NCBI RefSeq assembly: GCF_037975245.1
Contig: NC_092574.1
Span: 10,185,713 to 10,249,712, forward strand
Source: Apostichopus japonicus
Lineage: Eukaryota; Echinodermata; Holothuroidea; Aspidochirotida; Stichopodidae
Direction: 5' to 3'
Length of the DNA: 64,000 nt
This document shows positions 52,559 through 63,750 of the stretch, piece after piece. Below the pieces are notes generated by a model. The model did no database searches. It was not told the origin of the DNA and was given only the letters and a program-made list of their open reading frames with translations. Made by a program: the position numbers and the translations under genes. Position 1 is the stretch's first letter; every line of letters starts with the position of its first letter.

Positions 52559-52749
52559 CTATGGTGCCTTCTTTCCATCAAATATACAAAGAAGTAGACC
52601 ACCTTCTATTGGTAGAGGCAGGACGAACGCTCGTGCCAAATTTAACCCGTACAAATCATCAGCACCAGCCGCGGCCTTTTGCAAAAGTGGCCAGTTCTCC
52701 TATGGTTGTTGTAAAGGTTGGGAACGAAACGCCTTCGGTCAATGTCAAC
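52559..52749 (+). CDS. Nephronectin/EGFL6-like gene, internal exon with Cys-rich CCxGW segment
   Basis: A TTTTTACAG acceptor and a C|GTAAGT donor bound 191 nt. The exon enters with one base completing a codon, encodes 63 residues and leaves one base over. The first 40 residues are Arg/Ser/Pro-rich. The rest has cysteines spaced C-x8-CC-x10-C in a CCKGWERNAFGQCQ segment. This is the motif just before the first EGF module in nephronectin and EGFL6, and it resembles the end of an EMI domain. Splicing to 60917 joins FGQCQ to PVCES in frame. Family members are secreted extracellular-matrix proteins. The preceding exon should end with two bases of a split codon, and I did not find it or a signal peptide. 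EGFL7-like or other EMI/EGF proteins are alternatives. Confidence 0.75.
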
Positions 52750-52837
52750 GTAAGTAAAGTACGCAGGCATATTTTCAACCAGGACGTTAGTCTCCACATC
52801 CGCACAGTGGAAGTACGATCTTCCTTACCGGTGTCGA

Positions 52838-52880
52838 ACCTCTGGACATAGAGGCCCGGGTTCGAATCCCGGTGGCGGCT
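52838..52880 (+). repeat. tRNA-like 3' half fragment (possible SINE head)
   Basis: An anticodon-arm-like hairpin (CCTCT...AGAGG) is followed by a perfect five-pair T arm carrying the pol III B box GGTTCGAATCC at 52859-52869. No A box or D arm is recognisable upstream, and no 5' strand pairs with the TGGCGGC that follows. This is therefore not an intact tRNA gene. It is probably a diverged or 5'-altered tRNA-derived SINE inserted about 90 bp inside the intron. Confidence 0.55.
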
Positions 52881-54375
52881 GGAAGATTTTCACTGTTCTG
52901 GATTTTCTGATTCACTACAATTTGAATTATATATATTCATACATACATATATATATTTATGTTTATATATATATATATATATTTGCAAAGTCAGGGATTG
53001 GGTTACGATCAGTTCACGGTTCACGATTTATTTCAAGATCTTTTATTCATTTCAAATTACTCTCTTATCTATTTTGTTCCTATACATTGTAGAGAATACG
53101 TTGTCCAGACACTAGTTTTATATGTTGCTTTCTTTCATATATTCAGACATGTAACGTAGCGTAAATGTCGAGTAAAATTCCATCTTTCCATCTTTGCGAT
53201 GCACTTTCTAATCTTCCATTCTTTACGATCTAGTTTTATTTATGCCGAAAGGGATGCCAACACTCCCTTGTGTCCAATAAAGCATTTAGTCAGAACTCCG
53301 ACAATTCGGGAATTGACGGATGTGAAAACGTGAACAATTCAGCCTTACAATATTGTCAATCAGTAATGATAGTGTCTAAAACCCACGGTATTACTCTCCA
53401 AATTAAATATATGTCTACACATAAATAAATGTAGATGTCTATCACCTATGTACATGTAGCCGGTCAAAAACGCAGTGACGAGGCTTAAATATATTTTTAG
53501 GTTTGGGAAGATTACAAGTGGCACCTCCAAATCAGGGTAGGGCCGATTTACTCTGAGACCGTGGGGACAACTTAAAAAGGCGGAATGCTCACACAAAAAC
53601 AAACAAATAAAGGTAAAGTGGTGTGTTTACGATGCACATGGACGTTGTATTAATATCAATGGGGTTACTTTAACTTAATGTGAAATTATATGAATGGGTG
53701 TAACTTACATATCTCGGAACTCTTACTTCTTATAACGACTCCACTGAACTTAATGAAAAATAATACTTATCAGTCCCAACGAAAATAATAACGAAATCGC
53801 GGCGCGGGTCGACCGAATACAATTTGAGAACGAAATTGTCTCCTTGGGAAACTTCTAGGGCGGTTCACTTAGTTGGGGACGTCTCTGGATTGGGTGGTTC
53901 TCTGGACAGCTCGCTACTCGGGGAAATAACCTCTTGGGGCGTCTCAGCTTGGGGCGTCTCTAGGAGAAACTGTTCATCACTCGGGTTGGGTCATCGCAGG
54001 GGTTCACTTCCGGATCCAAACATTGAATTAAAATGGGAATTTATAGTTCAGTTACATCACAACAGAAAATTATATCGTTGCCAGATATTAGTACAGGATG
54101 AAATAAAGTTCTGCCTCCATTGGTACAGCTCCGGGTGGTACAATTTATTAAATATGAAATTTCCTTGTAAAACAGTTCCAGGCTTTTACTAAAATAGAAT
54201 ATCCATTTGTAGAACAAGCTCCAGGTATTCACTAAACTTCTATAAAAACTCCATGGGTAAATAGCTTCAATTAAGTGTCCATTTAACTTCTAATTAATTT
54301 AATACTGGTCCTCTACTCTATTACTGATGAAGTTAGTCTAAGAAAATAATTATGATCTCGTGCCCAACCATTTCA

Positions 54376-54450
54376 AAGTTAATCCTTCCCCTCTTCTCCT
54401 CTAACTATTACAAACTTAATCCTTCCCTTCTTCTCCTCTAACTACTGTAA
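54376..54450. repeat. Two-copy tandem repeat, about 36-42 bp
   Basis: The block TTAATCCTTCCC(C/T)TCTTCTCC plus TCTAACTA occurs twice, near 54379 and 54416. It is followed by two short CTACTGTAA repeats. Intronic, with no visible function. Confidence 0.85.
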
Positions 54451-54519
54451 CTACTGTAACTTAACTCGGCATCAGTGTCTTATCTTAATTTCCCCCTACC
54501 ATGCTACCTTATTCACTCC

Positions 54520-54580
54520 ATCCCATAATAATAAGAATACATCCCATAATAATAAGAATTCATCCCATAATAATAGTACA
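54520..54580. repeat. Three-copy 21-bp tandem repeat
   Basis: ATCCCATAATAATAAGAAT plus two bases is repeated at 54520, 54541 and 54562. The last copy is partial (ATCCCATAATAATAG). Confidence 0.95.
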
Positions 54581-55070
54581 AGGCAACTCACACATGACCA
54601 ACTTAAACCAATTAAACACAAAGCTTGGTTCATTGAATATTCATGATTTGGCCTTTGTCTCAACTTTCCCCCCTCCTACTCTAGACCAGCTTGCCCTCCA
54701 CTTCCTGGTATCTGAGGTCCAGTGACCAACCAGCTGTCAATTAATACTTAATACATAATTTACCAGACACATTACTTAATTTATAGTGTCCTTTGGTACA
54801 TTTAAAATAATCATCTATCACCAAAACATTCCTATCTAACCAAACAAAAGTTATAAAATTGTCTATTTAACCCACGGTTCTGAAAAGGATAGACTCTTGG
54901 AGCCACTCATATATTCCTAGAAAATAGGACCACGCAAAACAATTACTTAGCTTAAGAAAAAGACAGGTCACACAGGGCCACCCGACCACTAACTGTTGCC
55001 ATGTAGTAGTTAGCAATAAAAGTGAAAAGTAGGGAACTCATAAATCTACCAAGTAAAGGTTATTCATTGT

Positions 55071-55190
55071 CAAATGAATAAAAACAAAGAAACAAAAGAA
55101 AATGATCAAATGAATAAAAACAAAGATAAGAAAATGAAAGAAAATGATTAAATGGATAGAAACAAAAGGTGGAAAATAAAAGAAAATGAT
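55071..55190. repeat. A-rich three-unit minisatellite
   Basis: Units begin (C/T)AAATG(A/G)ATA(A/G)AAACAAA at 55071, 55107 and 55149. Each ends AAAGAAAATGAT, and lengths are 36, 42 and 42 bp. The plus strand is strongly purine-biased. Confidence 0.9.
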
Positions 55191-56724
55191 AACTGTACAA
55201 AACACTAACCAGGTTATGCTCTGGTTACATACATAATGTAAGGCTATTTATTCTATGGTAGGTTTCATCGGTCAGTAGATTGAGTCAACCAATGACGTTC
55301 ATAAGGATGGACACTTGTCCACCAAATCAGCTGCGATGTAGCCAAAAAAAAAATTGTATAAAACACTTCAAGAATATTTCATTTCTTGAGATGAATCAGA
55401 TAGTTCAATCTCTCAGACAAGTGTCCTGCATTAATCTGATAAAGGTAAGGGATGTCACGAGGTTTGATCAGTTCATAAAATGTAACTGTTTATTTATTCA
55501 ATTTGTTTTGAAGAAATCCATTATAGATATATCAACGCTTCCTGTTTGTCGCATGCTCGCAATGTCAGGAAGCTCAATCAACATTTATTTGGGCTAGCTT
55601 ATGGGCAGTTTAAACAAAATTGCAAAAACGACTAAAAAGTCTGTTGATGTAAAGATCTTTTCACAAGATCTATCAGTGATTTGAAAGTTTGAATGCGTGG
55701 TAACCTAATTTCCAGAAATATGGTAGATTTTGTATTATGCAATCTAAAACTGCTGACACCGAACTACATTTCGTGTTATAGCAGTTGTAAACTCTTATAC
55801 GGTAAATTGTGACAACCTTTGCCCTATTTTTGAGTCATATAGACCGTGTAATGTTAGCAAATTATAATTCCTTAATAATAAGATATCATGCAAAGATCTG
55901 TCTGGTAACAACTATTTGGGGCTTTTATAGAATGTAATGTTTGGTTGTGTGTTTTCCCAACCTGTGAATTTTGATGGCTCATCGAATCTGCTTTCTGGCG
56001 GGATTTGGGTGAGCTCAGCTGAAGCAGCTAGATGTGGTTCACAGGTACCTTAGACCTACATATCGCTCTTTTTTAGTGCGTGGTGTATGGTATCAACAGA
56101 CCGTGACAGTATTCAAATCACATTGCAGCTGCAAAGCTGCATTTCGAGTTGAAATGACTTAAACTGACGGGAAACGGTTGATTGATTGAATAGTTTGACA
56201 AAACCTCCTTTTGCAATTCACGTGATCGGAAATTGATCTATCATAAACACTAACTGTGTTTGAACAATTAGTGAGTGCATGTTTAGTGATGTATTCAGCT
56301 TCGACAAGATGTTATGATAATTATTATCATTAGTTTTATTGATTAGATTAGGCGCACTGATCTCAGGAAATCGGGTTTATCAAACCTTCATGAGAAACTT
56401 GATAACAGAGGGTGTTACTGAACAGTATTACTGTTTTATACATAAGCAAAATATTTTCATGTTATACAAGGATAATTAATAAAATACAAAACACATCAAC
56501 AATTCTTGTAATCCAAGCGAATCTCGCTCTCCAAATTTAGTTGGTAGTGGCTCCAGGCGTCCTCCAATGTTTCATCCGGAAGTTGCTATTCCTAGTCCAA
56601 GTAGAAGATCCTTGATTTTCAAATGACTTAAAGTTTATGATGTAATGTACTTTCTAATGCGATAGAAATGAGGTTTGTCCAGGTAGGATGCAAATTTTCA
56701 TATGATGCTCACCCGATACACACA

Positions 56725-56979
56725 GAGAACACAGTAACTACTGTGAATCTTAAAGTTTTGTACCACAGTAAAAATACAGGATCTTGCTATAAATTGGTAG
56801 CATGTGCTATTCGGATTACAGTAAGAACTGAGGATATGTGTAATTCCAATAAATCCAGTGGTTGTTGGGATTTGTTGGAATTATTCATATCCTCAGTCTT
56901 TACTGTAATGTTAATAGCACATGCTACCGATTTATCAGATTACAAAACTTTAATATTTTACAGTAGTTACTGTAATCTC
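56725..56979. mobile_element. Fold-back MITE, 255 bp
   Basis: The two halves are imperfect reverse complements along nearly their whole length. The outer arm carries ACAGTAACTACTGT and TTAAAGTTTTGTA at the left, matched by TACAAAACTTTAATA and ACAGTAGTTACTGT at the right. The inner arm carries GTAGCATGTGCTATT, GGATATG and GGAATTA-type blocks matched across a short loop near 56865. A non-autonomous fold-back transposon is the simplest reading. I found no clear target duplication, so the superfamily is open. The 125-codon open frame across it is a by-product. Confidence 0.8.
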
Positions 56980-58988
56980 TTTGTGAATCGGCTGAGATAC
57001 GAGCAAACATTAGTTATATGCCTGTATAAAAATCTACAACTATAAGTTGAAATAACTGCAACCAGAAAACTGAAATTGATCCCGTGAACCTAGTTTGCAG
57101 AATTTCACGGATGTTAAAGACGTTACTTTCCCGAATAACACCTCGAGCACATGCACCTATCAGAGCAAGGGGGAACATGAAAATGTTACCCTGGAGAGAG
57201 AGAGAGAGAGAGGACACTTGATCTGCATATGACGATATGACAGGCTGGATCTAAAGTCATTTCTCTGCAGTCATAACTTTCACCAACGATGGTGTATTCA
57301 CGCTGTAGCCAAAGCAATATAGCAGCCGCGAATTCTGTTATAAATATTGAATGCCCTAGCCAATTTATAACTTGACCCACGCTATAGTTGTAGAATACAA
57401 AATCCGTTCATACACGCTACCTGGGTAACATATTAGGGAGACTGATATTATCTGCAAAATGGCGAAAGCAAGGAGTCATGCTATTAACTTATGACATTTC
57501 ATTCGCCTAATTGTTTTCACGCTGTACCTGAAACGATGTGCCTACCGCGCATGCCCAATTCATTGCTGGTTACACCTAGCCAATTAGTTGCGAAGTTCAG
57601 CAAGTGTATAGAGTGCGCAGATGTTTTTTTTTCGAGGGGAGGGGGGGGGGGTTCTTTATGATCGTTATTCTGTTGGATTGGTCTTTATGGATCTGTTTAA
57701 TTTGTACTTACAATTTACGCGTAGGCTACTGCATGTTCAACTCTGGAATATCTCCCCCCCCCCCCCCCTCTCTCTCTCCATCTCCTGGTCGTGTGAAGGA
57801 TTATATATAATGATAAAACCTCTTTTTTTAGGATATTTATTTAACAACATCGATTGATCTCAGCCTCAAAAGAATCGTCTTGTTAAGATTTCATCAATCG
57901 ACCGCGACACAATTCTTTACAGATAAACCACTCGGTTTCTCCTTGAATCACGTTTCGGCTAACTCCCTCTCAAGATATTTTATTCTGTCTGTATATATTC
58001 AATACAGTTTCTTCTGTTTTATTTCTTTGCTTTCAAAACTACAACACATTTTCCCTGTGTTGAAGGAAGAAATACCGTCTGAACATGGATGTATGAAGTG
58101 ACCTGCAATGTATTCACACATACACGCACACACACATCACACATACACGCACCCACCCACACACAAAGGTAACCCAAAGACTCATGTATTATAGTCATTA
58201 TCGCACGGAACCCCCGGCTCCTGACTTATAGGCTGTTGCCAATCGTATTTACCCACGGATTCAGTGATCGAACTGTCAAGTTTTGGAGAAATAACTTAGG
58301 ATTATGACCCATCCACAATGCGAGGTTACAAAAAACAAATAAAATAGACGAAGACCAATACATGGGAGTTCAGAGTTGAGATTTGTGTATCATTTATCAT
58401 GTTTAACACCAAATAGTCTGTCCGCACGATGGAGTAGTATGACTCGCGTACTGTAATCGCCGTTATTTACTTGTATGGTTATAAATTTCGCGAAACTAAG
58501 CCATCAATGGCTGACTACATTGAATGGTTAACAATTGAAATCGCCCTAAGTTCCGCGTATACTTATGTGGTTACTATACATGTTTCCGTGTAATAAAGTT
58601 ACTGCTGCATGGTCGACAACTGTAAAATGTAGCGCGAACAAAATATGATGATGAGATGAAATGAGTTAACGTCTGTCTACAGAATATATAGGCAAACGTT
58701 TTTATTTTCTTATTTCAAATTCCATTCCTGATAGCTTAAAAAGAACACCATCGTATTTCGATTGCGCATTACCATTTTTTTAAGCACTCGACCAACATTG
58801 CAGTCTTATTTGACCCAGGGTTTCCATATTGTTCGATATATCCTATCCTATGAATCATACTGTGGAAGGCTAAAAATTGGTACGAAAACACCGAATAAAA
58901 TTACCGAATAAAATTGCTTTCGCATAAACTAAGGCACACAATTCCAAGAAAGGGCCCGAGATGGAGCAGGCAGTAGATGCTGTATATA

Positions 58989-59302
58989 CCCCAACTATAG
59001 CACGCTATAATGGAAAATTTTCTTGAGATTACGTAATCGACCTGCCTTGGTCGTAAAATGACCTCTTTTTACCAATTAGTCTGCAACGCCTGCCACATAT
59101 TTGTTCTTGTATGAGTGTGAACGCTATATGATAAACTACTCTGTAGACATGAACATATTTCCACACAATGTTTACACAAAAGCCTAATGGTGTTAATAAG
59201 CTATGCTGGCTAATTGTAGAGCCTGTGGTCGATTTACGACCGTGGCAGGTCGATTACGTCATCACAAAACTTTCCTAGCTCTAGCGTGCTATAATTGGAG
59301 CC
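58989..59302. mobile_element. MITE with about 70-bp inverted arms
   Basis: The left arm (58989-59060) carries ACTATAGCACGCTATA, GAAAATTTT, ACGTAATCGACCTGCC and GGTCGTAAA. The right arm (59226-59302) carries the inverse: TTTACGACC, GGCAGGTCGATTACGTCA, AAAACTTTC and AGCGTGCTATAATTGG. The arms flank about 165 bp with no coding content. The end sequence recurs at 19627-19651, which supports a repeat family. Superfamily and target duplication are unresolved. Confidence 0.78.
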
Positions 59303-60916
59303 AATAAAGCATATCCTTAAACCAAGAACACTTTGCACCATATACGTATATGATATTCGCTCAAAACTGCAGATTACAAATATGATAATCCATTCACACG
59401 TTATTTAATCTCCTTTAAATGGTGAAGCATGACTTTGTTTATGCATAGCTCTAAATGTAATACTGTGCAATACGGTGACAATCAGCGGACATGCTACTAT
59501 ACTGGGCATGATAAACCATATCCATATTGCCCTGTATTGGATTCATTCCTCAATGTAATGTTACATTTTTGTGTTGAATAAGCAAAGAACTGAAAAGCAC
59601 TAACCAATACAAAATAAAGCAACATATTCACCGTAAGCTTCTTACGTAATCGTACACGTTCAGCACTGCAAATTGCACTTTGAAGTGTCCTTTTGTTCTT
59701 ATCGCATGTTTATCCTCGCAAATATTCCATCCTACAGTAGTTAAAGGCGCTTACGCGTTCCCGATCTTAGCGTGACCAAATGATCTGTTTTCGTGGTTTA
59801 AGTTGATTTTACTTTGGGTCATAACTGCGCGTTATATGATACCTTTCGTTTCATAAATCCAAACTGTGTATCCACTTGCTCAAGCAGCTAAGAGCAATTG
59901 AGAGGTCAAGCCTCAAAATTTAAGACATCTTAAGTGTATTCCAACTTATTTTCTGCAAATAATTAAGTATTAAGTATTGATTTTATATTCATGTAAACAA
60001 AAAGTAGCCTATTTGGATACAGCGCAGTAATAAAGAATAATGCCTCACTGTAATGTTTGGGTTTTTAATTTCACACGAAGCACGAGTGGTATTCAAAAAC
60101 GGAAATATGCTCATTATCCCACGTTGCTCAAAGCTTCCTTTAGCTATCCAGAAATGTTATCCCATTACGAACTCTTCTAACTGGACTTGTCGGTCACAGT
60201 CCCGTCGTTTGTAGTTCGCATTAGGTAAACGCCGAAATTTGCTTTTCAGTAATTAAGAAATTTGGTAAATCGGTCGGAAAATCTCGCTCAGCACATTACA
60301 TTCAGAACGATATAGAGGCTATACCAAGGCCTTAGGCTTATGTACGTGTCCTAATGGTTTGTACGTCTGGTTTGAAGCTGATACAACATTATTAGCAACA
60401 CATGTTTTGATGACGTTATCGCCTTTTGATAAAGCCTACATGTTACAAAAAATGTGTTAATTAAATAAATGTATGCATTATTAATTGTACTGTAAGTTTT
60501 AAGAATATCTTATTTAATCTTTAAATAATTGTCTTTGGAATATAATAAGTTCAGCAAACCAATTGACTGAACTACCCTGTCTAGCACACATATTATTTAG
60601 TCAGTTTTTGTGAACATTTTCAATTTGATCGCCCCATTTGCTGAATATGTACAATGCACTACCTTTTACAGAAACAATGTTTATAGTTTATACCAACAAT
60701 ATGTGCATAGGTTTTGGTGCTGAGTTGACGTAATCATCGATTGTCCTTACACAAGAACACAACATATTTTAAAGAATATTTTGAAAACTCAAACTAAAGA
60801 AACATTAACATTATAACTGATCACATTGTTTAGTCTATTTTGTTTTAAAAATGTCATTTCAACGCTAACTTTAATCATTCTTCAGTACAAACACTGTCTT
60901 CTTTTTCATTCCACAG

Positions 60917-61009
60917 CGGTATGTGAATCCAGATGTATGCATGGACGTTGTATAGGTCCCAATCGTTGTCAGTGCGATGCAGGATGGACTGGTAAAACAT
61001 GTAGTCAAG
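60917..61009 (+). CDS. Nephronectin/EGFL6-like gene, EGF-domain exon
   Basis: A TTCCACAG acceptor and a G|GTAAAT donor bound 93 nt in symmetric phase 1. The exon encodes one complete EGF module: six cysteines spaced C-x3-C-x4-C-x5-C-x-C-x8-C, with [13 protein letters not shown] and GWTGKTCSQ. The GPN(R/K)C(Q/K)C and GKTC(S/N)Q blocks are characteristic of the first EGF repeat of nephronectin and EGFL6. It lacks the Asp/Asn signature of calcium-binding EGF repeats, as in the first repeat of those proteins. It joins in frame to 52559-52749. The next exon, probably a calcium-binding EGF, was not found before 64000. The gene presumably runs on. Confidence 0.85.
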
Positions 61010-61140
61010 GTAAATTTGTTATTGAAAATCTTAACCGATTAACTGACCTTACTTATTGTGATACACCGTACTAGTTAGAAGCGGCATGAAAATTGTCAAC
61101 ACGTCGTAAACCACTGGCTAATTCCTCGCCTTATATGCCG

Positions 61141-61520
61141 GTATCGCCGTAGATCCCTGGGAGGGGGGGGGTAGGGGTGTAAGCCCCCAACATTTGCCTA
61201 GGGGTGTCCCCGCAATGTTATGGATATGCGCGTGCCAGAAAGTACATTTTTGTTCTCCACATCAAAAATGATAATTACTTAAGAAAGTATTCATTTAAAA
61301 TGTGTTTCAATATTTGAAACAAGGTTAAAGGATCGCGGGAAATGGGGATGTATCCCCCAACGTTTGACTGGGGTATGACCCATGTAAGCATCTCCCTCAT
61401 GGTAAAGGTAGAGACTAACGAATTTTATATCGCTACAAAGCTGAAAAACGTAAATACCCCTCATCTCAAAATATGTGGATAACCTCATCCCCAAATGTCA
61501 AAATGAAATCTACGCCACTG
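61141..61520. mobile_element. Possible non-autonomous DNA transposon ending CTACGCCACTG
   Basis: The right end, read inverted, is CAGTGGCGTAGATTTC, a common terminal motif of invertebrate MITEs. The left end has a diverged GTATCGCCGTAGATCCC. Between them lie GGGGTGTAAGCCCCCAAC, TGTATCCCCCAACGTTTGAC and related CCC-rich blocks, which often accompany these ends. The terminal match is weak (about 10 of 13) and I see no target duplication, so the call is tentative. Confidence 0.4.
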
Positions 61521-62130
61521 TTTACCGGTATTACCGATACAACGAAAACAGAAAAATAAACCAATTTCTGCAGTTCAGAGAAGGGACTTCGAATCCGTTG
61601 TTTGAAACTGGATGGAACCTTCGACGGCAAGTTCATGTGAGTCCTTCCATCAAAAGATGACCAATTGATACTCTGTAAATCGTTTCAATTCACCCACGAG
61701 GTCACATTTTAAAGGATAAAATACCAACTGAAGTCCCTGCATTGGTTAACATTTTAGAGATTACTTTTGTGTCGGCTCGGTACTACACATTAAAATAGAT
61801 TAAAGACAGAGACGTGAAAATACTTGATATAACTAGTAAATATTGCCTATCTGATGTAATTGTTTATTTCAAACATTCACGATTGAAATAAACTTGTATA
61901 TTCCGGTATTTAAAAGTTAAGGTATCACTTAAATATCGGCAAAACAACGAAAGTGCACATAAACACACACACAAGTAAAACAGTATTCAATCAGCGATAC
62001 TTTTTAGATTCAAAAAGTCTAGAAACACATTTTAAGCCTATATGCCCTACATCGAGACAGATAATGCCCACTTGTGAACAGGTTGTGACAACAGCAAATT
62101 CACAACACAATTGTTTTTATATCAAGAAAT

Positions 62131-62170
62131 ATTAAAGAGGCAATTCACGTATTAAAGAGGCAATTCACGC
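62131..62170. repeat. Two-copy 20-bp tandem repeat
   Basis: ATTAAAGAGGCAATTCACG plus one base is repeated exactly at 62131 and 62151. Confidence 0.97.
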
Positions 62171-63524
62171 CACACGCTTCAGTGCATGTGATCTCATGCG
62201 AAGAACCTTGCGACTATCTGAGGCCCACTCTCTAGAACTGCCTGGGGTAGACGGACACCAAAGTTTAACAGACATAGCAGGGGAGAGAAGTGATTGATAT
62301 TGGTCACGGTTTGTATGTGAATGCCGGGTACATCTAGTGTATATGAGACAAAGTCACATTTTAAAGCAACCGCTTTCACAAAGTGTGATAAGATAGAAGA
62401 GTACAAGTTTGACCGGATGTAACCCTGTTTGGTCATAACAGCATACGATAATAAAGGTTTTTAAAGGGAAAACTTCTAACCTCACTCCCTCCTAGATTAA
62501 AAATGGGGTACATGCAATAACCTTTATGAAAGGGCGTAATGGGCCTGGAGAAGAGGCCTAATTTCCCCCAACCGAATATACAAGTGCCCGACTTCCTCCA
62601 CCACAAATAACGATGGAGGTGGGGGGGGGGGGGATGGGGACATATACCTAGTCCACTTCCATTTGTGCACATCACCGTTTAGTCCAATACATTAGTCTTC
62701 CGTCCATTTCTCAGATGAATGATATACATTATCTCATGACGACAGTCCCACTGATATGAGGGATATGAGGCTGAGAATGAATAAGTACGGTGAACCTTCC
62801 GTCTCGAGGATATAGCTTGGGTACCTTTTACAAAAAAAATCAGTACTGAGAGTTTGAAACTATACAAATGAGAAGGAAATACCACAACTATAGGAATTAG
62901 ACAGTGTGGTGAAGATTGACTTTGCCATTAGTCTCCCGGTAGGATTTATGAGGATTCCTACCGAGCATTAATAACTATTTCCTGTAACTTCCTGTGCTTA
63001 TACCGTCTTCCCATTCCTTGATAACTATATAGTTAACACGAAACCTTGAAAAATACTACTGCTCAGAAGTGTAGGCGGTACACAACGGTTCTCTGAAGTG
63101 TGTACAGGATGCACGCGCTACTCACAAAAAGTTTCAGATAATAATCTCGTCACATAATATTTCCATTTCAGTTTACTTCCTGTGATCAACAGTCATTGTA
63201 ATACTTCAGTCATTATTCCGTCGTTTTTTTAGTAAATTGTCCTGAATTTGCTTTACGATTTGTGCAAGGAAATGAATAGTTGAACAGCCAAAGGAAAAAG
63301 TGCTTATTTGGCTAAAAGAAAAAAACAAGAAAAGAAGAGAAAACGGCGACTTAATGAAATATGTCATATTCATTTTAGGTACTTAAAAGCAGTTTCAGTA
63401 ATTTAAGAACATCGAAAATCAAGATAAAAACTTAAGGGTTTCTCTTGAAACACCGGATAATTATAAAGTCGGTAGGCTATATGTATAAGTTGCTAAACTC
63501 ACAACAGAAACTTCAGAAATAATA

Positions 63525-63750
63525 GGAGTGTTAGCTCAGTGGTTAGCGCCGGTGCCTTTAAATCATATAAGGTCCCAAGTTCGAGTCACTCCAAGTTTAA
63601 TGTATGTCGTCCAGTTATAAGTTGTTGACAATTAATAATCATGGACGTTAAATATGAATCTAAGAGACCGACTTCGGTCAGCTTGCGACCAATGATGGCT
63701 TCTTCGTGAGTTCCTGCTTGCAGGAGGATCTAAAATAAATACATACAATA
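63525..63750 (+). mobile_element. tRNA-derived SINE
   Basis: The head (63525-63592) has the pol III A box TTAGCTCAGTGG at 63531-63542 and B box GTTCGAGTC at 63579-63587. Its GGAGTG...CACTCC ends pair like an acceptor stem. The T and anticodon stems are imperfect, so it is not a working tRNA gene. The body contains two perfect small hairpins, GACCGA/TCGGTC at 63666-63679 and TCCTGC/GCAGGA at 63712-63725. The element ends in an A/T-rich tail (TAAAATAAATACATACAATA). Head, tRNA-unrelated body and A-rich tail are the standard SINE layout. No target duplication is evident. Confidence 0.72.

Larger units (their letters stand above)
52750..60916 (+). other. 8.2-kb intron of the EGF-family gene
   Basis: The intron runs from GTAAGT to TTCCACAG and joins two exons in matching phase. 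It holds a tRNA-like fragment at its start, short tandem repeats at 54376-54450, 54520-54580 and 55071-55190, a (GA)n run at 57190-57212, G and C homopolymers at 57639-57651 and 57754-57768, and two fold-back elements (56725-56979 and 58989-59302). I see no further exon in it. The open frames, including 53824-54192 and 56668-57045, have no conserved features. Confidence 0.7.

Noticed and set aside
53824-54192. 122-codon open frame rich in Ser/Gly/Leu
   Set aside because: Short internal repetition (TTGGGGCGTCTC) explains it. No conserved motif, and it lies in the intron of the EGF-family gene.
56668-57045. 125-codon open frame
   Set aside because: It spans the fold-back MITE at 56725-56979, has no recognisable domain, and its openness follows from the repeat sequence.
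60826-61074. Treating the whole open frame around the EGF exon as coding
   Set aside because: Only 60917-61009 is bounded by splice sites in the right phase. The sequence on both sides is intronic.
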